Source: Pseudomonadota bacterium
GTDB lineage: Bacteria; Pseudomonadota; Alphaproteobacteria; Rhizobiales; Hyphomicrobiaceae
DNA length: 5,022 nucleotides
Direction of reading: 5' to 3'
Assembly (NCBI GenBank): GCA_021813195.1
Contig: JAKALI010000381.1
Coordinates: 1-5,022 of the forward strand
Under the pieces are notes generated by a model that was given only the letters and a program-made list of their open reading frames with translations, was not told the origin of the DNA and ran no database searches. The first letter of the stretch is position 1; each line of letters opens with the position of its first letter. The position numbers and the translations under genes are program-made. Of this stretch, positions 1 through 5,022 are shown piece by piece.

Positions 1-1
1 C

Positions 2-334
2 ACGCTCACTGCCGCAGCCAGAGTAAATCTTTGCCTTGTCCGCCGGTCCAATCGCGACGGCCATGTTATGCGCAGCTTCGAGATCGCAGCAATTGGCGGC
101 TGCATGCTCGTCGAGGATACGGAGGAACATCGGGCGATTTTTGGCGAGGATGGCGAGGCCGTGCGCTATTTTCAATCGCCTGAAGAGGCGGCGATCCGTG
201 CGCGCGCACTCCTCGCCGATCCTGCAGAACGCAGCCGGCTCGCCAGATCCGTTCACGGAAGAATTACCGCCGGCGCACATACGTACCGAGACCGGCTAAT
301 GTCTATGCTTCGTGTCGTGGAGAAACGTGGCTAG
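2..334 (+). CDS. CgeB-like glycosyltransferase, C-terminal part (5' end outside window)
   Basis: The reading frame is open from the left edge (first full codon at base 2) to a TAG at 332-334, giving 110 residues, so the true start lies upstream. The visible part matches the C-terminal lobe of glycosyltransferases of the CgeB / Glyco_trans_1_2 type: a 'VMRSFEIAAIGGCMLVEDT' block (about residues 22-40) in which an R-x-FE-x-x-A-x-GG pattern precedes an acidic stretch, then 'EHRAIFGEDGEAVRYFQSPEE', and finally a helical tail rich in Ala and Arg ending '..THTYRDRL'-like (actual 'AGAHTYRDRL'). In this family the lobe binds the nucleotide-sugar donor; the enzyme is expected to be cytoplasmic and to add a sugar to a growing repeat unit. 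Donor and acceptor cannot be read from this fragment. A 74-base gap separates it from the membrane protein downstream. An internal ATG at 68 is not a credible start because conserved sequence extends upstream of it. Confidence 0.82.
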   Translation, partial: TLTAAARVNLCLVRRSNRDGHVMRSFEIAAIGGCMLVEDTEEHRAIFGEDGEAVRYFQSPEEAAIRARALLADPAERSRLARSVHGRITAGAHTYRDRLMSMLRVVEKRG

Positions 335-408
335 AGCACGTTGGAATATAGGTAAGCGCCCGGCGAATCGTTCAATTGCCCACAGATTTCATGGTAAATT
401 TGTAAAAT

Positions 409-1758
409 ATGATTGCCCTTCTTCTAATTTGGCTCGCTCTGACGATTGCGCTCGTTCTCTTAGTGATGAGACAGGGGCGCCGCGGCGGCGCGCTGACTCT
501 AAGCTATTGGATATCGCTCTCGCTCATTCATGCGCCTGGCGCACTTGTCTATCTTGATTCGACGGTATCGCCCGTTGGATTTGAGGAAACATACTTAGGT
601 TTTCAAATTACGGTCGTTGGTCTTGCGATGTTCCTCGCTGGCGCGGCGGTGGCCCCTTTGATAAACAACCGTGGCGCCAATGCGGCGGGTGGCGGTCGCG
701 TTCTCAGTGGCACGGCATGGCTGGATCGCGCTGGCCTGAGATTTCTGATATCCGGCAGCGTCGTGTTCCTGGTCGTCCTGCCAATTGCAGCGGTCGTGCC
801 ATCCATCAACTCCATCCTCTCGGCCTTCGTGGGATTGCTTGTTCTTGGCATTTGGCTACGTCTCTATAGCGCCGTGGTCAGAAGCGATGGTCTTAGGGTG
901 CTGTCTACGCTGGCGCTTTTGCCTTTATTTCCGGTCGCGACGATGATTAGCGGTGGCTTCCTCGGTTTTGGTGTCCAGTGGATCCTGAGCGCGGTTTCCT
1001 TCCTGTTCGTCATCGCGCGCAGACGCATCTTTTTCGTCCTTTTGGCGCCCCTCGTCGTTTACATCGGTCTTTCGTTCTTCGTAGCTTATATGGGCGAGCG
1101 CAACGCCATCCGCGATGCTGTTTGGTACGAGCAGTCGGGTATCGGTGACAGGCTGGATCGCATTGCTGCGATCACCACGAATTTTCGGCTGCTGGACCTC
1201 GCCGATCCGGCGCATATCGATGCCGTCGACGGGCGGCTCAACCAGAACGTTCTTGTCGGTGCCGCCGCCGCCCGACTTCAAGACGGAGCCGTAGAGCTTG
1301 CATATGGCGGCACAGTACCCTGGTGGGCCCTAATCCCGCGTGCGATCTGGCCGGGGAAGCCTGAGGTCGGCGGAGGCAGGGGCGTGGTGACAGACTTTAC
1401 TGGCATCCCTTTCGCTGAGGGAACCAGCGTGGGGGCAGGTCAAGTGTTAGAGTTTTACGTCAATTTCGGTTGGATCGGCGTACTGGCTGGATTTTTTGTA
1501 TTCGGCTTGCTTCTAATGTACCTCGACCACGGGATCATGCGTGCGATGTCCGGGGGCGACATGCGTGGACTTCTTCTGCGTGCTCTACCAGGCCTGACGC
1601 TCATCCAGCCTGGCGGCAATCTCCTGGAGATCCTGGTCTCCGCAGTTGCCGCTTTGATTGCTGCGCATTTGATCCTCTTCATCGAACGCAAACTGGATCC
1701 GCCCGCGGCGGCCATAGCACAGACGGCGATTGGCCGCCGCGGGATCGCACGGCTATGA
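409..1758 (+). CDS. Polytopic membrane protein, Wzy-like oligosaccharide repeat-unit polymerase
   Basis: This 449-residue protein is very hydrophobic, with roughly ten predicted membrane segments (by eye about 2-20, 30-48, 64-85, 110-130, 134-155, 163-182, 184-202, 206-227, 353-373, 385-425). One long hydrophilic loop spans about 228-352. That loop holds the most recognisable block, 'WWALIPRAIWPGKP' (305-318), followed by a Gly-rich turn, 'TGIPFAEGTSVGAGQ' (331-345) and 'EFYVNFGWIGVLAGF' (348-362). The pattern of Pro-Arg-x-x-Trp-Pro-x-Lys-Pro, then TSVG, then a Tyr-x-NFG-x-x-G re-entry into the membrane, is typical of repeat-unit (O-antigen) polymerases, which join lipid-linked units at the periplasmic face. 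Wzy proteins are poorly conserved, so the substrate is unknown. The ATG at 409 is chosen because an in-frame stop sits at 403-405; I see no strong Shine-Dalgarno. The stop overlaps the next gene's start (ATGA at 1755-1758), implying translational coupling. A ligase of the WaaL class is less likely because the loop block differs. Confidence 0.82.
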   Translation: MIALLLIWLALTIALVLLVMRQGRRGGALTLSYWISLSLIHAPGALVYLDSTVSPVGFEETYLGFQITVVGLAMFLAGAAVAPLINNRGANAAGGGRVLSGTAWLDRAGLRFLISGSVVFLVVLPIAAVVPSINSILSAFVGLLVLGIWLRLYSAVVRSDGLRVLSTLALLPLFPVATMISGGFLGFGVQWILSAVSFLFVIARRRIFFVLLAPLVVYIGLSFFVAYMGERNAIRDAVWYEQSGIGDRLDRIAAITTNFRLLDLADPAHIDAVDGRLNQNVLVGAAAARLQDGAVELAYGGTVPWWALIPRAIWPGKPEVGGGRGVVTDFTGIPFAEGTSVGAGQVLEFYVNFGWIGVLAGFFVFGLLLMYLDHGIMRAMSGGDMRGLLLRALPGLTLIQPGGNLLEILVSAVAALIAAHLILFIERKLDPPAAAIAQTAIGRRGIARL

Positions 1759-2615
1759 CGCAGCCGCTGACGATGGCTGTCGAGACCGCTGGGCGAGTGC
1801 ATGTCCTTGACCTCGTGCGCAAGCTTCGCACGCTTGCTCAGGAAGTGAAGCTCTATTCATTCGTACCGCCGACCGCGACCCGCATGCATCGTCTTCATGA
1901 TGAATGCCATGTTTCCGTCCTGCCGTTCGCAGCTTCGATGCTTGTATGGAACTGGATGGTCCCGCGGCTGGCGCCGTCTATGCGTGAAGAGCGTCTCTAC
2001 GCAGCACTCAATTCCGCGGCCGTGCCGCGGCCGCAAGCCAGCTTCTCCAGGCAAATCATCCGAAAGGTGCTGACCTTGTCCGAGATGCAGAGTTCCTTTG
2101 TGCCTGATTTGCGCCCTGCCCTTCGTGTCTAACTGCAGTTTGGTCATCGCGGGCAACAACGAGGAGCAAATTCAACCGAGGCTTGAGGCATTGGGAAAAC
2201 AGGAAGGTGTGCATAAGCGCATTTCGTTTGTTGGGCCAATCTACGGACTGGACAATAGGGGAATTCTTAGGCGCACAGCGGCGCTGGTACTGGCTTCCTA
2301 TTCGGGGAATTTTGGCAACGTGTTTTGAAAAGCATGGCGGTGGGATGCCCAATCGTCGTGACTCCATAAGTCGGTGCAGGCGATCTAGTGCTGGAAACCG
2401 ACGCAGGGATCGTCCTGGATGGAAGTTCAGAGATGTTGGGAAGATGAATCGCAGATCCCGAGCGGAGCCGAACGATGGGTCAGCGGGGTCGCGACGCCGT
2501 AGTTGCCAAGTACACAAGGGAAGTAATCGCTCACCGTATGGAAGCTGTCTATCGGACGACCCGGAAAGGGCGCGAATGTGCACGCCAGGCCGCGTCGTGG
2601 GAAGCCTATGAGTGA
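1755..2615 (+). pseudogene. Decayed GT4-type glycosyltransferase, deleted and frameshifted
   Basis: The start is normal: ATG at 1755 overlaps the polymerase stop, and an open frame reads 'MTQPLTMAVETAGRVHVLDL' and on to 'LYAALN' near 2012, resembling the N-terminal lobe of GT4-fold enzymes. The frame then breaks. Start of the C-terminal lobe is recognisable in pieces: 'FSRQ' (frame 3, about 2043), 'HPKGADLVRDAEFLCA' (frame 2, 2057-2104), and 'NCSLVIAGNNEE' through 'ASYSGNFGNV' (frame 1, about 2131-2322). A lost base near 2322 moves it to 'LKSMAVGCPIVVTP' (frame 3, 2325-2366). TAA at 2367-2369 and TGA at 2445-2447 then interrupt 'VGAGDLVLETDAGIVLDG' and 'IADPERSRTMGQRGRDAVV', and the frame ends at TGA 2613-2615. 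About 290 codons remain where such enzymes usually have 370-400, so a substantial middle section is missing. Both EX7E glutamates are changed (Gly at 2305, Lys at 2328). It cannot make an active transferase. It could be one gene with an internal deletion or a fusion of two genes. Confidence 0.88.
2014..2030. repeat. GC-rich perfect inverted repeat at the pseudogene break
   Basis: CCGCGGC (2014-2020) and GCCGCGG (2024-2030) are exact reverse complements around a CGT loop, and an overlapping GCGGCC repeat extends the palindromic character to about 2033. It lies where the N-terminal homology of the decayed glycosyltransferase ends ('LYAALN') and shortly before C-terminal-lobe remnants begin (about 2043). 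No T-run follows, so it is not a standard terminator. Its position suggests, without proving, a role in the deletion. Confidence 0.5.
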
Positions 2616-3258
2616 GTACAGAGATTATGGTTTCACGTCCGCTGAACCTGGTCCGGGAAACACGGCGCGGGTGTTGGCCCCGATTTTCGAACGTCTGGTT
2701 CGCCGGACTCAGGGAGTCGAATCAGTCTGCGATCTTGGTTGCGGGAGTGGTCATCTTGTCGGCCGACTCGCCCGCCACGGCTATCGCGTCACCGGCATCG
2801 ACGCATCAGAAAGCGGTATCGCAATTGCCAAACGCCACTACGCCGCGGGTCCTGTTAAATTTGTCTGCAATGAAATTGATCCGAAGATAGTAAGTGGCTG
2901 CCTGATGCCGGGGTCATTCGATGCTGTTGTTTCGAGTGACGTTATCGAACACTTGTACCGACCCTCCTTGCTGATTGAGACAGCCGCTTTGCTGCTCAAG
3001 CCTGGGGGCGCACTGTTGATCGGCACACCTTATCACGGCTATTTGAAGAATCTGGCAATCAGTGTTCTTGACAAATGGGACGCGCACCATGGAGTTGACT
3101 GGGACGGCGGGCACATCAAATTTTTTAGCGCACGAACACTGCGGGGACTCGTATCCCGGCATGGCTTCGGAGACATAGGTTTCCATTTTTACGGGCGGTT
3201 GCCATGGTTGTGGAAGAATATGATCTGCACGGCTAAGCTTACCCAGCGACCTGTATAA
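2608..3258 (+). CDS. Class I SAM-dependent methyltransferase
   Basis: The 216-residue protein has the complete core of a class I (Rossmann-fold) methyltransferase. Motif I, which binds S-adenosylmethionine, is 'VCDLGCGSGHL' at 40-50; the acidic residue that contacts the ribose is Asp65 in 'VTGIDAS'; 'FDAVVSSDVIEHL' at 104-116 is the motif IV region; and 'LLKPGGALLIGTPYHGYLKN' at 129-148 is the post-core strand. The downstream 'GGHIKFFSARTL' (167-178) and 'GRLPWLWKNM' (196-205) blocks are typical of methyltransferases in polysaccharide and O-antigen loci. It probably methylates a sugar or sugar nucleotide in the cytosol, but neither acceptor atom nor substrate can be read off. The ATG at 2608 is preferred over one at 2578 because 'YRDYGFTSAEP' is the expected N-terminus and GGGAAG (2599-2604) lies just upstream, though the spacing is short. 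Its start overlaps the last codons of the decayed glycosyltransferase, suggesting it was once translationally coupled to that gene. It shows no lesion itself. Confidence 0.9.
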   Translation: MSEYRDYGFTSAEPGPGNTARVLAPIFERLVRRTQGVESVCDLGCGSGHLVGRLARHGYRVTGIDASESGIAIAKRHYAAGPVKFVCNEIDPKIVSGCLMPGSFDAVVSSDVIEHLYRPSLLIETAALLLKPGGALLIGTPYHGYLKNLAISVLDKWDAHHGVDWDGGHIKFFSARTLRGLVSRHGFGDIGFHFYGRLPWLWKNMICTAKLTQRPV

Positions 3259-3259
3259 T
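3254..3259 (+). promoter_or_regulatory. Possible -10 element (TATAAT) upstream of the GT2 gene
   Basis: A perfect TATAAT overlaps the methyltransferase stop codon, 40 bases before the glycosyltransferase start at 3299. The positions 16-18 bases upstream (around 3230-3237, 'cggctaag') bear no resemblance to TTGACA, and the upstream TG is one base too close for an extended -10. It could be an internal promoter for the last two genes or chance. Confidence 0.25.
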
Positions 3260-3263
3260 TCGT

Positions 3264-3280
3264 CCCCCCTCCCCCCGCCC
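3264..3280. other. C-rich tract between methyltransferase and GT2 genes
   Basis: Six C, one T, six C, one G and three C occur in a row in the 40-base gap between two intact genes. On the - strand this reads GGGCGGGGGGAGGGGGG, a run able to form guanine-stacked structure, although it has only three separated G runs. It sits where an Shine-Dalgarno might be expected a little further down, and no purine-rich ribosome site is seen before the ATG at 3299. Confidence 0.6.
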
Positions 3281-3298
3281 GGACAAGCAACTGCGCTT

Positions 3299-4150
3299 AT
3301 GGGCCATACCGATAAACATTTATCATCGATACCGGTCACGGCGATGATATTCACCCTGAATGAAGAAATGCACCTTCCCCGGTGCCTTCAAAGCCTTGCA
3401 TGGTGCAACGATGTGATTGTGGTGGATTCCTTCAGCGATGACCGCACCGAAGAGATTAGCCGGAGCATGGGGACCCGGTTTTTTCAGCATGCATTTACAG
3501 GATTTGGCGATCAGCGTAATTGGGCGCTGGAGAATGCGGCGCCGTTGCACGAGTGGGTGCTGGTTTTGGACGCGGATGAGCGGGTGCCGCGGGACTTGGC
3601 GACGGAGTTAGCCCTTGCGTTGCCAAATGTACCAGAGTCAGTGGGTGCGTTTCGGCTTAAGCGGCGGTTCTATATGTGGGGACGCTGGCTCCGCTATAGC
3701 AGTCTCTACCCGAGTTGGGTGGTGAGACTGGTGCGAAAGGGCCGGGTGAGGTACGTCAACCGTGGGCATGCGGAAACCCAGGATGTCATTGGTGACGTGC
3801 GGGATCTGAAGAACGACTTAATAGATGAAAACATTAAAGGTATCGACGAATGGTTCGAGCGGCAGAACCGGTACGCGCGAAAAGAAGCGGAGTATGAGTT
3901 GGCCGTTGAATCGCAGCCGCTAAGATTGCTCGACGTGATGAGCGGCGATCCCCTGACGCGCCGCAAGGCCGTAAAGCGCTTGGCAACGAAGTTACCGGCG
4001 CGGCCCCTTATTTACTTTTTGTATAGCTACGTCTGGCGGCGAGGTTTCCTCGACGGCAAAGACGGCCTGGTATTTTGCATGATGCGAGCAATGTATCAAG
4101 GTATGGTGGAGGCGAAGAAGCACGATCTGCGACGGGGGCTGAATCGATGA
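3299..4150 (+). CDS. Glycosyltransferase family 2, WaaE/KdtX-like
   Basis: This 283-residue protein is a family 2 (GT-A fold, inverting) glycosyltransferase. It opens with 'IPVTAMIFTLNEEMHLPRCL' (11-30), the first beta strand and the NEE motif, then 'DVIVVDSFSDDRTEEI' (38-53), which forms the nucleotide pocket. 'GFGDQRNWAL' (68-77) is characteristic of the WaaE-like subgroup, and the metal-binding DxD motif is Asp91-Ala-Asp93-Glu in 'VLVLDADERVP'. The middle block 'RRFYMWGRWLRYSSLYPSWV' (122-141) and the C-terminal 'RRGFLDGKDGL' (247-257), on a moderately hydrophobic segment 234-265, suggest contact with the membrane near a lipid-linked acceptor. Relatives act in lipopolysaccharide core and repeat-unit assembly, but the donor here is unknown. 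The ATG at 3299 is kept rather than 3344, because 'IPVT' before the first strand is usual in the family; no clear Shine-Dalgarno precedes it. It overlaps galE by four bases (ATGA), so the two are probably cotranslated. Length is normal and no lesion is seen. Confidence 0.93.
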   Translation: MGHTDKHLSSIPVTAMIFTLNEEMHLPRCLQSLAWCNDVIVVDSFSDDRTEEISRSMGTRFFQHAFTGFGDQRNWALENAAPLHEWVLVLDADERVPRDLATELALALPNVPESVGAFRLKRRFYMWGRWLRYSSLYPSWVVRLVRKGRVRYVNRGHAETQDVIGDVRDLKNDLIDENIKGIDEWFERQNRYARKEAEYELAVESQPLRLLDVMSGDPLTRRKAVKRLATKLPARPLIYFLYSYVWRRGFLDGKDGLVFCMMRAMYQGMVEAKKHDLRRGLNR

Positions 4151-5022
4151 CATTCTCAATACTGGTCACCGGCGGCGCAGGCTATATCGGTTCCCATATG
4201 GTGAAGCTCCTGACTCATAGGGGACATCAGGTCACCGTCTTCGACAACCTTTCCACCGGGCACCGGGATGCGGTAAGCGGTGCAGATTTTGTTGAAGGGG
4301 ATTTAAGGCTCGAGGCCGATGCTGCTCGGGCATTTGACGGCCGGCAAATTGATGCGGTGATGCACTTCGCCGCGAGTTGTTACGTCGGCGAGTCAGTGCA
4401 GGATCCTGCGAAGTATTACACCAACAACGTAATCGGAACGCTGAATCTCCTGGAAGCGATGCGCGCGGCGAAGGTGCAACGCCTGGTATTCTCCTCGACC
4501 TGCAGCACCTATGGCGATCCGGTTTCCTTGCCCATGAACGAAGACCACCCGCAACAACCGGTCAATCCCTACGGGATGTCGAAGCTTACGGCCGAGCGCG
4601 CGATGGCGGACTACGGGCGCGCGTACGGGCTCGGCACTGTGGCGCTGCGCTACTTCAATGCTGCGGGGTGCGATCCGGAGGGCGAGTTGGGCGAACGTCA
4701 TGATCCGGAGACGCACCTGATTCCGCTTATTCTACGGGAGGCGCTACGCGTGCGCGGCGGCGGCAAGCCTGAAGACACCCAGTTGCAGGTGTTCGGCGAC
4801 GACTTCGATACGCCGGACGGCACCTGCGTTCGCGACTACGTGCACATCGCGGACCTGTGTACGGCGCACCTGTTGGCGATGGGGCGTTCGTTGGGCGGGA
4901 ACGTTTCGGGATTCAATGCGTTCAATCTGGGGACCGGGAATGGGTACTCGGTGAAGGAAGTTATCGAAACCTGCCGGCGCGTCACGGGGCAGGACATTCG
5001 ATACCGGATCGCCGGGCGCCGT
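4147..5022 (+). CDS. galE: UDP-glucose 4-epimerase (3' end outside window)
   Basis: The frame is open from ATG 4147 to the right edge, giving 292 residues of an expected 330-340. GalE interconverts UDP-glucose and UDP-galactose (some members also the N-acetyl forms) through an NAD-bound 4-keto intermediate in the cytosol. The NAD-binding glycine motif 'VTGGAGYIGSH' is at 7-17, 'DNLSTGH' at 33-39, and 'HFAASCYVGESVQDP' at 73-87. 'FSSTCSTYGDP' at 115-125 places Thr118 where E. coli has Ser124, and the catalytic Tyr142-x-x-x-Lys146 pair is in 'NPYGMSKLTAE'. 'RYFNAAGCDPEGELGE' (168-183), 'DGTCVRDYVHIADL' (224-237) and 'FNLGTGNGYSV' (259-269) complete the signature. The window stops at 'AGRR', a few residues before the position equivalent to E. 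coli Tyr299 that governs acceptance of N-acetylated substrates, so specificity is open. A GGGGG run (4134-4138) eight bases upstream could serve as ribosome site. In this locus it likely feeds galactose or GalNAc donors to the transferases. Confidence 0.97.
   Translation, partial: MTFSILVTGGAGYIGSHMVKLLTHRGHQVTVFDNLSTGHRDAVSGADFVEGDLRLEADAARAFDGRQIDAVMHFAASCYVGESVQDPAKYYTNNVIGTLNLLEAMRAAKVQRLVFSSTCSTYGDPVSLPMNEDHPQQPVNPYGMSKLTAERAMADYGRAYGLGTVALRYFNAAGCDPEGELGERHDPETHLIPLILREALRVRGGGKPEDTQLQVFGDDFDTPDGTCVRDYVHIADLCTAHLLAMGRSLGGNVSGFNAFNLGTGNGYSVKEVIETCRRVTGQDIRYRIAGRR

Noticed and set aside
335..408. A promoter in the AT-richer gap before the polymerase gene.
   Set aside because: TTCAAT (371-376) and GTAAAT (394-399) have suitable spacing but match the consensus poorly; not strong enough to annotate.
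1470..1754. An upstream open extension of the frame used by the decayed transferase, which would give a 220-residue protein starting at 1470.
   Set aside because: The stretch before 1755 lies wholly over the conserved C-terminus of the polymerase in another frame and reads as low-complexity Arg/Ser/Pro-rich sequence; the recognisable N-terminus begins at 1755.
2014..2033. The GC-rich hairpin as a Rho-independent terminator.
   Set aside because: No run of T follows the stem; the sequence downstream is GCAAGCCAGC.
2040..2330. Programmed ribosomal frameshifting to explain the split frames.
   Set aside because: Three frame changes plus two in-frame stops plus loss of both catalytic-site glutamates is decay, not recoding; no slippery heptamer with a following structure was evident at all the joins.
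2056..2583. A 175-codon open frame on the - strand over the pseudogene.
   Set aside because: No recognisable domain, and the opposite strand carries clear glycosyltransferase sequence; composition looks like an antisense shadow.
2578..2607. An earlier ATG for the methyltransferase.
   Set aside because: It adds ten basic residues not expected in the family, and falls inside the pseudogene tail; the ATG at 2608 has a purine-rich site just upstream.
2183..2611. An open frame of 142 codons across the pseudogene.
   Set aside because: It is Arg-, Ser- and Gly-rich with no family resemblance and overlaps in another frame the clear glycosyltransferase remnants; it is a by-product of the decayed gene.
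4377..4716. Open frames of 107-108 codons on both strands inside galE.
   Set aside because: They lie within the unmistakable GalE coding frame and reflect its high GC content.

Overview
The window is a stretch of a surface-polysaccharide (O-antigen, capsule or exopolysaccharide) biosynthesis locus. The GC content is moderately high and all recognisable genes lie on the + strand with short gaps or 4-base ATGA overlaps. The protein types and composition fit a proteobacterium. I cannot place it more precisely from sequence alone, and no taxonomic marker gene is present.

Layout from left to right: (1) the C-terminal 110 codons of a CgeB-type glycosyltransferase, entering from the left edge (2-334); (2) a 449-residue polytopic membrane protein that looks like a Wzy-type repeat-unit polymerase (409-1758); (3) a badly decayed GT4-type glycosyltransferase (1755-2615), with an apparently intact N-terminal start, a missing middle, at least three frame changes, two in-frame stops and both glutamates of the EX7E motif replaced; (4) a class I SAM-dependent methyltransferase of the kind found in sugar-modification loci (2608-3258); (5) a family 2 (WaaE-like) glycosyltransferase (3299-4150); (6) UDP-glucose 4-epimerase galE, cut off by the right edge (4147-5022).

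Taken together, galE would supply UDP-galactose or a related 4-epimer sugar nucleotide. The GT2 and CgeB-like enzymes would add sugars to a lipid-linked repeat unit, the methyltransferase would modify a sugar or other part of the unit, and the membrane polymerase would join finished units at the periplasmic face. The collapsed GT4 gene suggests the repeat unit lost or changed a linkage in this lineage. No flippase, chain-length regulator, initiating transferase, mobile element, tRNA, rRNA or CRISPR array is visible in these 5 kb. The layout itself is ordinary; the most interesting part is the pseudogene, which may be a deletion fusion of two different glycosyltransferase genes with the join at or beside a GC-rich palindrome.
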